NCBI GenBank assembly: GCA_037178675.1
Contig: JAYMGJ010000719.1
Coordinates: forward strand, 1 to 64,000
Direction: 5' to 3'
Origin: Scleroderma bovista
Taxonomy: Eukaryota; Basidiomycota; Agaricomycetes; Boletales; Sclerodermataceae
Length of the DNA: 64,000 nt
Shown here one piece after another: positions 22,481 to 33,985 of the stretch. The notes beneath the pieces are model-generated. The model ran no database searches, was not told where the DNA came from, and saw only the letters and a list, made by a program, of their open reading frames with translations. A program made the translations under genes and the position numbers. The stretch's first letter is position 1, and every line of letters starts with the position of its first letter.

Positions 22481-24534
22481 AGTGTTGACACTACTGAATT
22501 TAGTTAATGAAAACTACACAATGTTGGTAATCAACTCCAATACACAAACACTACACTACATTTCCTAATCAATAGTCCGCATTTTTGGTAATCAACACTA
22601 AACAATAATGGCTAATCAGAAGTCCGCACTTTTGGTAATCAACACTACACAACATTGGGTAATTAACACTACAGATTTTGGGTAGTGCACTACAACAATA
22701 CTACACAATAATGGCTAATCAACAGTCCGCATTTTTGGTAATGAACACTATCACATCAACACTACACAACATTAGGTAATCAGTACTACACATTTTTGGT
22801 AGTACACTACAACAACACCACACAATATTGGTTGATCAATAGTCCGCATTTTTGGTAATCAGCACTACCACACCAAGAGTACCCAACATTAGGTAATCAA
22901 TACTACACAATATTGGCTAATCAATAGTCCGCATTTTTGATAATCAACACTACCACACCAACAATACACAACATTAGGTAATCCAAACTACACATTTTTG
23001 GTAATTAACACTACACAATATTGACTAACCAATAGTCCGCACTTTTGATAATCAACACTACCACACCAACAGTACACAACATTAGGTCATCCAAACTACA
23101 CATTTTTGGTAGTACACTACAACAACTAATCAATAGTCCGCATTTTTGATGATCAGTACTACTACACCAACAGTACACAACATTAGATAATCAATACTAC
23201 ACATTTTTGTTAGTACACTACAACAACTAATCAATAGTCCGCATTTTTGATAATCAGTACTACCACACCAACAGTACACAACATTAGGTAATCCAAACTA
23301 CACATTTTTGGTAATCAACACTACACAATATTGACTAATCAATAGTCCGCATTTTTGGTAATCAACACTACCACACCAACAGTACACAACATTAGGTAAT
23401 CCAAGCTACACATTTTTGGTAATCAACACTACAACAATGACACTACACAACATTGGTTGATCAATAGTTCGCATTTTTGGTAATCAACACTACCACATCA
23501 ATAGTACACAACATTAGGTAATTAATACTACACATTTCTGGTAGTACACTACAACAACAACACTACACAATATTGGCTAATCAACAGTCCGCATTTTTGG
23601 TAATGAACACTATCACATCAATACTACACAACATTAGGTAATCAGTACTACACTTTTTTTGGTAGTACACTACAACAACACCACACAATATTGGTTGATC
23701 AATAGTCCGCATTTTTGGTAATCAGCACTACCACACCAAGAGTACCCAACATTAGGTAATCAATACTACACATTTTTGGTAGTACACTACAACAACAACA
23801 CTACACAACATTGGCCAATCAATAGTCCGCATTTTTGGTAATCAGCACTACCACACCAAGAGTACCCAACATTAGGTAATCAATACTACACATTTTTGGT
23901 AGTACACTACAACAACAACACTACACAACATTGGCTAATCAATAGTCCGCATTTTTGGTAATCAGCACTACCACACCAATAGAACACAACATTAGATAAT
24001 CCAAGCTGCACATCTTTGGTAGTCAACACTATCACACCAACAGTACACAATATTGCCTAATCAATGGTCCACATTTTTGGTAGTCAGCACAGTAATTTAA
24101 TTCTGCAATGTGTATCAATTTTGGGTCTGACCCAGTTTTGCAATGGTTGACAACTTTTTTGCTCAACAGGCCTGACCCAGTTTTGCAGTAATTGACAACT
24201 TTTTTCTCAACAGGCCTGACCCAGTTTTGCAATGTATCTACAACATCGGCCAGTCCCAGCTTTGCAACACTTGTCAATTTTTTTGTTCAACAGGCCTGAC
24301 CTAGTTTTACAATCCTCCCACCAGTCCCAGTTCTGCAATTTTTATCAAACATCAGCCCATCCCAGTTTTGCAGTGATTAATGTCCCTCAGGCCTGTACTA
24401 GATTTGCAATAATAGAAAACATTGGCCTGGCCCAGTTCTGCGAGCATCGGCCGGCGTCGGCTAGTCCCACCTTTACAGGCAAATGTACATGTCCGATGAC
24501 CCACTTTTGTGAGGGCTTTTGACTGAACTATGTG
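22481..24534. repeat. Right inverted arm of foldback element
   Basis: Reverse complement of the left arm: the 120-bp composite repeats from about 22,500 to 24,090, then the 'cctgacccagttttgca' units (24,115-24,320, fewer copies than on the left), then the ~180-bp unique end. The arms differ in copy number but keep the same order. Confidence 0.85.
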
Positions 24535-24541
24535 AAAATCG

Positions 24542-25870
24542 ATGAAAGTGTTGCTCATATACTCCCCTCCCTTGTCATCACGCAGGATCTTGATCTTTCG
24601 CTCGCTCTGGTTCTCAGCAAAGGCCTCAAAAGCTTGGGACTTTGCCTTGAGAGGGATAACAAAGCGAAATCTTGAGTAGTCATCAATGAAAGTGATCCAG
24701 TATCGATACCCAGACATGGAGAGGTGGCCTACATCGTGGACATCACTTTGGACAAGTTCCAGAGGTCTGGAGGCGCACCAAGAGGAGCTAGGGAAGGGGT
24801 TGGCATGCATCTTACCAGCCAGGCATGGTTCACAGATAGGACCAGGGGCATTCTTTGAGTCTATGGCCATACCAGTGACAATGTTGTGATGAACTAAGGT
24901 CTTCACATCAGCCAGGTGGTGGTGGGCAAGTCTCCTATGCCACAAGTCGAGGTCTAGAGGGATAGTCGTCGCTGCAGACGCAAATTCGACCAGTGGGGTG
25001 GTTTCTCCATCCAGAAAAGCGCAGTTGGTGTTCCCAATGTTTGCCACGAAGAGGACAGGTCCAGGAGGTCGTCTGAAGGCCATCTGCGTCGCATTGATGC
25101 TCACAAGGAAGCCCTTACTTCGACACAAGTATAGCACAGAGAGTAGATTATTCCTCAAGTCAGGGACATGCAGGACGTTGGTAAACTCGACAGGGTGCTG
25201 CTTCCTTCCTCCAATAACCAGTACAAACACCACAGACCCCACCCCAGCAGAATAGACAACTTTATTGTCTGCCAACTTCACAGGGACACATTTTGGAGTA
25301 TAATTGCGGATCCAGTGGCGATGGGGGGTCATATGAGCAGTGGCCCCAGTGTCTGCATTCCAATGGACGTCAGCATCGAGTTGGAGGGGATACAGAGGAG
25401 AGGAGGGATCAAGGGAACGAAGACTTGCATTTCAAGTGAACTCCATGGCCTGGGAAGCGGACTGGGAGCCAGAGGACGACTCAGCAGGTGTCTGAGAAGA
25501 GCTAGACGCATCAGAGGCTTGATTCGCAGCATTACCACCCCTCTTAGTGTGCTTAGTCTTCTGAGCAAGGTAGTTAGACTTAGCCTTGACCAGATTTTGG
25601 CACTTATGGACACAGTGGTTCGAGTATTTGCAAAAGGAGCAAGATACAGATAGGGGACACTTGCAAGAGGTACCAGACGCAAATAGGACGGCTTCAGACA
25701 TAGTAGAGGCCTCAGGACGGCGCATGCACTGCAGTTCCTCCGCTAGGAAGGCCTCCTTGAGCCTGTCTTTCTCCAAGGACTGGAAGAGGAGCAGAGAGGA
25801 CACAAAGTGGGAGTAGTCATCGCCTAGGGATCGCACCATAGCCATGCAGATGAGCTCATTATCCAGGTCC
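24542..25870 (-). pseudogene. Copia gag end, protease and integrase N-part
   Basis: Reading down from 25,870: the gag C-terminal region (LICMAMVRSLGDDYSHFVSS) and a CCHC zinc knuckle CSFCKYSNHCVHKC (CX2CX4HX4C). A stop near 25,435 precedes the protease, whose active-site block ADTGATAHMTPH falls near 25,340. The pre-integrase zinc region WHRRLAHHHLADVKTLVHHN with CEPCLAGKM and the integrase core (SDVHDVGHL, TFIDDYSRF, DDKGGEYMS) follow. The frame runs into the foldback insertion at 24,534. Confidence 0.9.
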
Positions 25871-25875
25871 TTGAT

Positions 25876-26609
25876 TGTCAAGCACCTACAATCTCCGCCT
25901 TGCTGCTGGGTGCTACTCCGACGAAAAAGGGGACAAGTCCGACGGGAGGAGGTACAACTCCGAAAGGAGGAGACGCAAGTCCGACGTAGAGGAGGACAAG
26001 TCCTACAGAGGAGGAGTTCAGCACCTGAAGAAGGGAAAGGAAGACGTAGGGGGTGAGGGCATCGGTTTCAGCTTATGTGCTGCGCCCTTGGACAGGCTCA
26101 GCCCTCGTATTTTGGAGGAGCGGAGGAGTGACAAAGGAGTAGGAGGAGGAGGAGGAGGAGGAATTTAGAGTCAGACAGAAGCAAGATGGGGACGGGGCTT
26201 TGTTCATATTTGTACTAAGGTACGAGGAAATACACAGAGGCTTATATACTAACTGAAAGGACAGGATCCTTGTGATAAACACAAGACATGTGAAAGGCGG
26301 AGTAGGAGAAACACATGAGAGGAGGAAACACATGGAAGGAGTACGTAGCAACAGGGTGACAAGTAAGTGACAGGAAGGAAACAGGGTATGTACCTGGAGG
26401 TATGACAGAAGTGGGCCGGACAGGCCGGAGGAACAGAGTAGGAGTTCGGAGTAGAAACGTCGGAGATGGTAGGAGATGTGTTGGAGCAAAATAGGAGATA
26501 CATCGGAGTTGGTAGGAGATACATCGGAGTTGGTAGGAGATATGTCGGAGCAACGAGGAGATGCGTTGGAGCAAGTAGGAGATGTGTAGGAGTTGGCATG
26601 GATGTGACA
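25876..26609 (-). mobile_element. Solo LTR of another LTR element
   Basis: It starts TGTCAAGCACC and ends GGATGTGACA, 734 bp, flanked by a perfect 5-bp duplication TTGAT (25,871-25,875 and 26,610-26,614). Excision restores the gag frame (..TTPYTI to KDLDNE..). On the reverse strand AGTATATAAGCC near 26,245 looks like a TATA box, so the LTR probably runs on that strand. It contains GGAG-rich tandem runs, for example 'gttggtaggagatacatcgga' repeats around 26,460-26,590. No internal region or sister copy is in the window. Confidence 0.85.
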
Positions 26610-26614
26610 TTGAT

Positions 26615-27073
26615 GGTATAAGGGGTGGTGCCATCCTTGGGGCGAAGCTGCTGGATCTTGGACATGGAGTCCTCAATCCTGGCGATGAGGGAGGTCAGGG
26701 ACTCGTCCTGCTTATTCCTAATCGAAAAGAAGTCGTCCCAGGCATTGAAACGGGCTCCAGGACGCTGTTGGAGGTGGAGAGACTCGAGGGTGGACCAGAT
26801 CTGTGCAGGGTTGTCTTGGACAGCGTCTATATGTGTCCTTTGTTCAGGAGAAAGTGAAAGATAGAGCTGGCCTGCAGCCTTGTCAGCCCTAAGATCCCAC
26901 TTAGCCTGAATGTCAGACTGGGAGTCATCAGGGCGCTTCTCAGCACCACTGACAATGGTCCAGAGGCCTTTGGTGCACAGGAAAGCCTTCATTTCCCCCT
27001 TCCAGGTCGAGTAGTTGGAGGAGGAGAGTTTTGGGAAGGAGGGAGTCGAGGAACTGGTAGAGTCGTTGGCCAT
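26615..27073 (-). pseudogene. Copia gag N-terminal part
   Basis: The likely start is ATG 27,073 (MANDSTSSSTPSFPKLSSSN). NYSTWKGEMKAFLCTKGLW, KWDLRADKAAGQLYLSLSPE, IWSTLESLHLQQRPGARFNA and DESLTSLIARIEDSMSKIQQ follow, a typical copia gag (UBN2-like) series. The frame is cut by the solo LTR at 26,609 and continues at 25,875. Confidence 0.88.
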
Positions 27074-27230
27074 GAGGACAAGAATCAACTGAGGATGCAA
27101 TGGGAAGGCTGGGGAGCGAGTTCTGAGACTGGAACAGAAAGAAGGAGTGTGGAAATCGATGTAGCAGGAGTAAAAAGTCACGCAGGAGCAGGAAGGCGGT
27201 CTAAGAGGTAGTCCTAAAGGTCCTGGAGCG

Positions 27231-27244
27231 CAGGGCTCATAACC
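27231..27244 (-). promoter_or_regulatory. Primer-binding site of copia family 1
   Basis: On the reverse strand GGTTATGAGCCCTG abuts the CA end of the 5' LTR. It is complementary to the anticodon arm of initiator tRNA-Met, implying a half-tRNA primer as known for copia. Confidence 0.8.
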
Positions 27245-27471
27245 TGTTAAGATAAACCACAAATGAGCACTCTAGTGCCCAGTGTCAGAGACTGAAGAGA
27301 AGAGACTTTGGGCATGAAAATTTCAACTATACAAACAAAGCAAACAAAGAGAAACAAAGGAAAACACAAGCCACAAATCATGTGATGATCCATGAAAGGA
27401 AGGAGCTGAAGTAATCACCCAAAAAGGCATCCATAAGCACAATAAGAGTGCACAAACACTCAATACCAACA
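27245..27471 (-). repeat. 5' LTR of copia family 1
   Basis: 227 bp, five differences from the 3' LTR at 12,609 by direct reading. Adjacent to the PBS and to the GAGTG target duplication. Confidence 0.92.
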
Positions 27472-27600
27472 GAGTGGCCAGACAATTCAGAGACTCAGAC
27501 CAGTTAGACCAATTAGACTAGCAAGATTAGCCAGACCAATAACACTAATTGGACCAGTAAGACCAGTCAGATAAGTCAGACTGGCCACCATTAGCTCTAT
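27472..27600. repeat. Minisatellite, continuation of 12,061-12,603
   Basis: AGACCAGT/TTAGACC-type words continue directly after the copia target duplication, showing that the copia element landed in the array. Confidence 0.75.
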
Positions 27601-27699
27601 CCATCCATATTCTTTTGACACTTAATGTGTTTAATATTCATGTTAATAAATTTATATTAATTCTGAAAAAAAAATACGGTACAATAAATATATATTATA

Positions 27700-28255
27700 T
27701 ATGAATGTAGGGGGGGCATCATAGATTCTGGTAGTGTAGTAGTCGCGTCATTGATGCCAATGTGGGTGTGGGTGATGGCTGTGTGACAATGCTGGGGCTG
27801 AGGGACATGGGTATGTGTCGTCGTGGTCGCCAGACAACGCTGGGGCTGGGAGAACATTGTCATCATCTTCAGACAACATCCTGGTGAATGCTGGGGATGG
27901 CGGACGCAGGGGTTGTTGACATCATGGTTGTCGTCGCTGGTGGTGGTGGGGTCGTTGTCGTTGTCCAGGTGGTTGCCTGCAATGTTGACACAGGTCATCA
28001 ATGTTGGGCATCAGATGTCATCCATTAGAGACATTGTGGCTGGGTGTCATCGTCATTGGACGACACTGGGATGGGCTGTTATGGTGGTCATCGTCCATTA
28101 GAGACAACATAGGGGTGTGCATTGTTGTCATCGGATGACGATGGGATGGGGGTCGTCATCGTCCATGGTTGTCCATTAGAGATGACACTAGGGTTGGGTC
28201 GTCATCATTGTCGTCAGACAATGCTGGGGCTGTCGTGGTCACATGTTAGTGGTGC
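27700..28255. repeat. GTCATCG/GGGATGG minisatellite (type 2)
   Basis: Loose tandem copies of a motif built from 'gtcgtcatcg', 'gacgac' or 'gacaa' and 'ctgggg' or 'tggggatgg', next to an AT-rich stretch ('tatatattatatatgaatg', near 27,690). Related arrays beside AT-rich tracts occur at 35,830-36,180, 54,470-54,925 and 55,030-55,560. Confidence 0.7.
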
Positions 28256-28486
28256 ATCAACGAAAGCTAAGCATCAGAATGGCCAGCCATTCTGACACTT
28301 AGTAGTTGCACTATCCCCTAAATGGGGTGCCTACTTAGTCACTCTGGTGGGCCCTAACGTTGGTTAGATCCAAGCGCCCGATGGGGTACATAAAAGGAAT
28401 TTGATTACTAGCTAACTACTCCTCAGCACAGAACTAAGAGAAACTAATTGTCTATGTAGTAGTGAGTAGTGCGTAGTATCATTGTG
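28256..28486. other. Non-coding, possible LTR or promoter relic
   Basis: It contains 'ggtacataaaagga' (TATA-like, near 28,386) followed by TAGTAGTGAGTAGT-type runs, and a short palindrome 'agaatggccagccattct' (28,275-28,292). Ends and duplications could not be placed. Confidence 0.3.
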
Positions 28487-29896
28487 TCAAACACCGTCAA
28501 CAATGTGTAAAATGGTGTCAAATACATTGCCTACGTTTTTCTGAGAGAACTCAAGACTGACATACCGCCCAGTTCCATATTCTCGCAATGCTGAATAGAT
28601 TGCTGTACCAGCTAGGGCAAGTAGCCCACTAAGGAGTTCACCATGATCATTGATTTGAAAGTCTGGCATGTCGCCTGGCTGAGCCCATAAAACAACGAGC
28701 AATAAGTCCATCAATGCCCGGTGTCCAAAGTGATTCCATCCTGTCATGGCTCATCAGCTTGTTCTGTTGCTATTCTGACCCACTGACCTGGTTGTACATA
28801 AACTTGTAGTCTTCGAGTAGTGCTTCAACTTTTTGTTTGTAAAGGTTGACAAGCTCAGGTGCATCGAGCGATGAAGTTTCTGACATGCTGGGTGTCAGAA
28901 GATATGCTGACAGAACTAGCGATCACATGGCATTTTTGAACGATAAGTGCATTGCGGTTGTGCTCAAGACAATTAAGGAGAGTGCCTTTTCATCACAAAT
29001 GGTGTCAATTGGGTGATGCATTGAATCTGTTCATGCTACCAGATTAAAGACAACTCCAAACAACATATACTACATAGATTACCTCCCAATATTATATTCA
29101 TTGCATTGCGCAATGAGGTACAAGAATGGTCGTTTGAAGCTTCTTGAGTCGGAAATGGGGACTTCGCAAAAAAAATGGTAACAAAAGCGGTGTTTTGCCT
29201 CCAATATGATATGAGCTTTTGTATCATTGTCAACTCTAGGATATGTTACAGCTTCCTGAGCTGTTGTTGTTTGGTCTCCGATCCGGTGCACTTGGGAGAT
29301 TTGGCAGGGGGATTTTGATATGGTGCACTCGACCTGTTCCTGAGTGGACGTCGGTGGGACATGCCTGTGATCGCCACATCCCTCACTGCCTGAAATGTGG
29401 TCAGAAGTCTGGCACGATAATGAAGGTATTGAGTTACCTGCATAACACCAGAGTGCATCAGTTGTCCGCGCTCTTCTTCAATGCAACGCAGGGGTCCAAA
29501 TGCGCACACATTATGAATAGGGCCAAGTTCAGGTGGGTAAGGAGTCAAGTGGGTGATCCTTTGAGTCAGTTGGAGGAACCTTGAATGGAAACTAGAGTAC
29601 AATGGATCAATGGAATGGATCGGAGTGGTCGATGAATGGATGGTATCTGCTACAAAACTCCCGACATTACTACCACCCATGTGATCATAGAATTCAATAT
29701 TGTCAAGAAACATTGTGACTTGACTATTGCCTTCTACCAAGGGGGGGTAAGTGGTTTGGGATGGATCTTGGGCGAACTCACTGTGGATGCTGAGCTGGGA
29801 TGCATTTGGGAGAAGGCATGGGTTCAGGTCACTTGCCCTTCCTGGCTTCCTAATACTCTGTTGCACAAGGTGGCATGACAAAATATTTGGCACCAA
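28487..29896 (-). pseudogene. DUF6532-like gene relic
   Basis: Reverse-strand pieces in order: a 29,896-29,246 frame (Pro/Ser/His-rich N-part), then the frame 29,291-29,083 with DNDTKAHIILEAKHRFCYHF and PISDSRSF, an intron (GTAATC to AACAG, about 29,024-29,082), then LSLIVLSTTAMHLSFKNAM interrupted by TGA, VNLYKQKVEALLEDYKFMY, and last LALAGTAIYSALREYGTGRY to the stop at 28,487. The succession (charged FF/PF block, 'FKNAM' helix, 'LLEDYKFMY', 'TAIYSALREYxTG') recalls DUF6532, a domain of unknown function common in basidiomycetes. The stop and uncertain joins mark it as dead. The assignment is from memory of the family only. Confidence 0.45.
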
Positions 29897-30169
29897 CAGA
29901 AGGCGGATGTACCCTTTGCGCTCGACTCCGCCTCATTATCGGACTGTAAGGTGGACTGTCAGGAAGAGATGATCAGGGTCAGCGAGCAATGCAATTTATT
30001 GCTATTTAACTGCCATCCAGCTTATCAGATTGGGTATTGGGTACCCAGATAGGTCGCAGGAAATCTGATTACATGTAGAAGATATACATGAGGTACTAAT
30101 CACACATGTGAATACAATTGAAGTCGTGCATCACCATTATCTGATTCAAAAATGGGCATCAGACCTCAT
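29897..30169. other. Non-coding spacer
   Basis: No supported gene or repeat was seen between the two reverse-strand relics. Confidence 0.3.
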
Positions 30170-31236
30170 GGTGAAGTCACGTACACATCTGAATCACTGG
30201 AGCTGGGGTAATGAAAAACCCCGGGGTCACTGGGTGGTTGCTCCGTGTCGCTAGAAGGAAAAATCTCTAGGGTTTCAGTCTCGGATCCCTCCAGATCACT
30301 ACTGTTGGGGTCACGTCTGTTGCTTGAATACTGGGTAGTACAGGATTGTGCAAGGTCCTTTGCATCATAAACACCAAGAGAAACAGCAGCTTTTTCACTG
30401 CAGTTGAAGTGCGCTCACATGTGCTTGAGTGTCGAGCATTCATTTTCCAACAGGTGCCCTGATGTCTCTTGATCGTGCAGGTAGCAATCTAAACCCTGGT
30501 TGTTGCACCAGCTCCTCCAGTATTCCAAACTCTTGAGACATAGTTTTGCTCTTTAAGGAATGTCAAAGAACGAGTGTGGAATTTCTTGTTGGTATTGAGT
30601 GTTTGTGCACTCTTATTGTGCTTATGGTCACCTTTTTTAGTGATTACTTCAGCTCCTTCCTTTCATGGCTCATCACATGATTTGTGGCTTGTGTTTTCCT
30701 TTTGTTTCTCTTTGTTTGCTTTGTTTGTATAGTTGAAATTTTTGTGCCCAGAGTCTCTTCTCTTCAGTCTCTGACACTGGGCACTAGTGTCCTCCTTTGT
30801 GGTTTATTTGAACATTTCTGCCACCTCTGAAGCCTTTTGAGTTCCCAAGTCACCACAAGGATGCGCAGACAAGTCAATTCACAGTCTGCAAATTGGGCCC
30901 TGAGAGCGTCATGAACAAGTTCCTTCGGCAACCTGTGGACTACCTCACTGAAGGTATCCTAACACCAAATGAGTCAATTATAGTGACTTGTAAAAAGTCC
31001 TTTGTTACCTTGTGGGAATCTGGGCCTCCAGTGCTGTGGTTAATCGGAAGATACACATCCATAAGGGCCCTTGGCGTATAGGAAGACTCCACCGATAAGA
31101 CCCATTGAGGGATTAAATAAGGTGACGTTTTGTTGCGATGGGCTGCTTTAGCTGGTGAAACAGGGCTAGCAGAAGGGACAAACTTCTTGATCCTTTCCTG
31201 ATCCACTGAAAGAGTATGCTTATTTAAAGGGCCCAT
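30170..31236 (-). pseudogene. Unrecognised reverse-strand gene with LTR insertion
   Basis: A reverse-strand frame starts near 31,236 (MGPLNKHTLSVDQERIKKF) and stops at 30,940. Further coding-looking pieces follow (EVAEIPHSFFD, then CLKSLEYW, LDCYLHDQETSGHLLENECS). A TGA sits between Lys-His-Met and Ala-His-Phe near 30,420, where CGA would fit. It ends with an acidic Ser-rich tail (DPNSSDLEGSETETLEIFPS) and a TGA near 30,170. A copia solo LTR interrupts it at 30,587-30,814. It is divergent from the Plavaka relic at 31,447 and may have belonged to the same transposon. Function unknown. Confidence 0.35.
30587..30814 (+). mobile_element. Solo LTR of copia family 1, forward
   Basis: It starts TGTTGGTATTGAG and ends TTTATTTGAACA, 228 bp, a reverse-complement match to the LTR at 3,322. 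A perfect 5-bp duplication TTTCT flanks it (30,582-30,586 and 30,815-30,819). Confidence 0.92.
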
Positions 31237-31446
31237 AGGTCTTTAATTACTCACCTCCTTGCCAGCCTGTGAAATCTAGAGGATTAACAGTCCTCTCAAT
31301 TGGCAGAAACGCATGTGGTGAGCTTGACCTAACAGATTGCATCAGAACCACTGTCGTTTAGATGAGGGGCAGAAGTGGGTTGTGATTGGCGGAGCTTGAA
31401 AGACTTAGAGAATTTCTTCCTCACACTCTGACGATTGTGGTACACA

Positions 31447-33730
31447 ATGGATACAGGACCACCATCAGGTTCAATACCGTCAAGCACAACTGAAACCAAC
31501 GTAGACGATGGCTATGAGTGGGCATCCTTGGATAGTGAAGAGTAAGTCCACTGCTATCTTAGTTGAAGATGTTCAAGACTTTGCACCCAGCCATGCAATT
31601 CAGTGCCCAGTGTGCCGGCAGGTGTTCCCCTCGACCAACGCCGTTTGTGAACACTTGTACAATGACCCCGGGTGTAGTCACAAGTTCATACCCACCCTGT
31701 CCGCATTCACTGTACCAGACAGATCCCCAGATAAGCCATGCACCAGCCAATTTCATCCCACGTCAGGCTACATATACAACCTATCTGACTCAAACACTTT
31801 TGAATGAATGAGACAAGAGGATCGCCATTCCGCAAGAGACAACAACCCATATTTCCCATTTATTGACAGGAACGAATGGGAATTGGTGAAATTCCTACAT
31901 ACCGATCTTATGCAAACCCAAATCAATAGCTTCTTGAAGCTTCGTTGGGTAAGCATTCATCCTCACTACATGTGTTGTTTAATAATGTTTGTAGGTTAGT
32001 TCTAGGTCACAGCCTAGTTTTCGCTCAGCACAGGAACTATTGTGCTACTGGATGCAATACCAAAAGGGCCAGTTTGGCATTGCACAAAGATCAACACTAA
32101 AGGCTATGTAACGAAGGAGCCAGTATATCCTTTCTGGCATGATGCATTAGAGGTCATGCGGGAGATCTTCGGAGACCCAGTGTTTGCCCAACACATGGAG
32201 TATGACCCCTACAAGATTTTCGATGGAACTGAACGTGAGTATGGAGAGTGGATGTAGGGTGATGAAGTGCATTGAATACAGGTCAGTTCATGACATTTCT
32301 TACTAGACTGAGACTACAAGTATATGCAGGATCAACTACCAGCTGGCACCACAATTGTTCCAATAGTCCTAGCATCTGACAAGGTGCCAGCCACCCAAAT
32401 GACCAGTGATATTGAAATGCACCCGCTTTTTCTCACAGTTGCGAACATCAACTTGAAGGTCCACATGAAGGCTATGTCGCATGCTTGGGGCATGCATAGC
32501 TTATACCTCCACACCAGAATTTCTCACCCACCCTGACTTTCACTCAGTTCTGGAGGCGCGTGTCTGGCACCGTTGTGTTGACATTGTTTGTGCTGGCCTC
32601 AAACTTGCCACGCACATCGGCACATTCATGAGTGACCCATCCGGAAACCTCACTCGTTATTGCTTCACGCCACTCATTGCCTACACTGCCACCCCCCTGA
32701 GCAACTCATGATCGCCTGCATCACAAAGTCCGTATCTCCTGTTACTATTGCTGAAACGAGCCAGTTTGGTGATGCAATCCCATATGCACCACACGATGGT
32801 GATCTCACACTACAAAAGTTGCATGAGCTGTGTCAAAAGATAGATCCATGGGACTTCAAGAGTTTTTGGTTGAGGCGAAGAAACATAATCTTAATGGAGT
32901 CCAGCTTCGATTCTGGCGGAACTGGTGGTTCTCTAACCCATCCATTTTTCTCATCAGGGAACTCTTACACTATGGACACAAGCTCTTTTTTGACCATCCG
33001 TTTAAATGGTGCAAGGTGGTGTTGGGACATGACGAGATTGATATCCGTTACTGCACCCAGCACAAGCAGGTCAGCATCTGCCACTTTAATGGAGTATCAC
33101 AAGTCAACCAAATGACTGGCCGCGAACATCGCAATCTCCAATGTACTGTTGTTGGGACTTAGTCATAGCTGGCCTTGCAGATCTGGATTTTGTCCGCACC
33201 ATCTGTGCCATCGTTGACTTTCTCTACCGAGCGCAAGCGCCAACTTTCACCCCCTCGTCAATCCATGCCATGGAGGAGTCATTGCAGGAGTTCCACTTAT
33301 ACAAGGGCGCTATTCTAAGGGCAGGTGTGTGCCGAGGAAAATCCCAGGAGATTCCACATTTCCAGATCCCGAAACTTGAGTTGCTACAGTTGTTCAGCTG
33401 TGGTGTTCGTAATTCTGGTTCCCTCATCCCATACACCACAGACGTCAGCGAGCGACTTCTAATTACTCATTGCAAGGACCCGTTTACACATACTAATCGC
33501 CAAGGGAGTGGCTTCACACAGCAAATTGTGCTACTTCTTGACTGTGAAGAATCCATCCGACAATTTGACCTTTATTCTCTCCTACATGATGTCACACACC
33601 AAACATGTTTGGTACTGTGGACATGGAGAAAGTTAGCCGATGAAATTAATGCGAAGAACACACCCAAGATCTGTTGAAAGATTGTCCCAACTTGAGGGAT
33701 ACAGACGTTGTAGCCCTTCCTATCCATATC
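31447..33730 (+). pseudogene. Plavaka-type transposase, decayed
   Basis: The probable start is ATG 31,447 (MDTGPPSGSIPSS). Blocks in order: a Cys2His-type zinc motif CPVCRQVFPSTNAVCEHLYN (near 31,600), NEWELVKFLHTDLMQTQIN, DALEVMREIFGDPVFAQHM, YDPYKIFDGTEREYGEWM, MQDQLPAGTTIVPIVLASDK, ANINLKVHMKAMSHA, SDPSGNLTRYCFTPLIAYTA, WRNWWFSNPSIFLIRELLHY, VVLGHDEIDIRYC, QMTGREHRNLQC, AMEESLQEFHLYKGAILRAG and IPKLELLQLF. This succession is characteristic of Plavaka transposases of basidiomycetes, a family known from TET/JBP-associated transposon studies. Frames change several times beyond what introns explain, and stops occur. It merges at its 3' end into the repeated segment at 33,690. Confidence 0.75.
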
Positions 33731-33985
33731 GCACGAGAACCACCAAGAAGCAGAAGAATCCGAGGATTCATGATCATTTCAGTATGAGAGAGGAATGCAA
33801 CCTACTGCAGTCCAACTCCCATACCAGAACAACCAAAGAAGCAGAAGAAACAATAGAGAAACAAAGGAGAAAAGGAAGAATCATTTTAGTGCCCAAATGT
33901 CAAATTTAGGTGCCCAGTGCTGGCATTCCGATATTTTGAATAGCTCTGCCATTTTTGAAGCTATCAATCATGTGACTATACCATC

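Larger units (their letters stand above)
15273..24534. mobile_element. Foldback-like element with repeat-built inverted arms
   Basis: The ends are inverted copies: the left starts CAGGTAGTTCAGTC and the right, reverse-complemented, starts CACATAGTTCAGTC; homology then continues for about 180 bp of unique-looking sequence and into tandem repeats. The imperfect 7-bp duplication AAAATTG (15,266-15,272) / AAAATCG (24,535-24,541) flanks it. Removing the element and one copy restores the length and frame of the copia integrase site, as judged from the copy at 57,390. The element without its Harbinger passenger is about 5.5 kb. Arms of ~2 kb made of tandem repeats around a ~0.9-kb core resemble foldback elements. 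No transposase of its own was recognised, so it is probably non-autonomous. Confidence 0.8.
12609..27471 (-). mobile_element. Ty1/copia element (family 1) with nested insertions
   Basis: The 227-bp LTRs (12609-12835 and 27245-27471) differ at five positions by my count. They are flanked by the perfect 5-bp duplication GAGTG (12,604-12,608 and 27,472-27,476). Read on the reverse strand: 5' LTR, PBS, gag, protease, integrase, reverse transcriptase, RNase H, polypurine tract, 3' LTR, which is the copia order. Two insertions interrupt it: a 734-bp solo LTR in gag (25,876-26,609) and a 9.26-kb foldback-like element in integrase (15,273-24,534). Without them the element would be about 4.9 kb, normal for copia. 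Stops and a frameshift show that it is dead. Confidence 0.95.
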
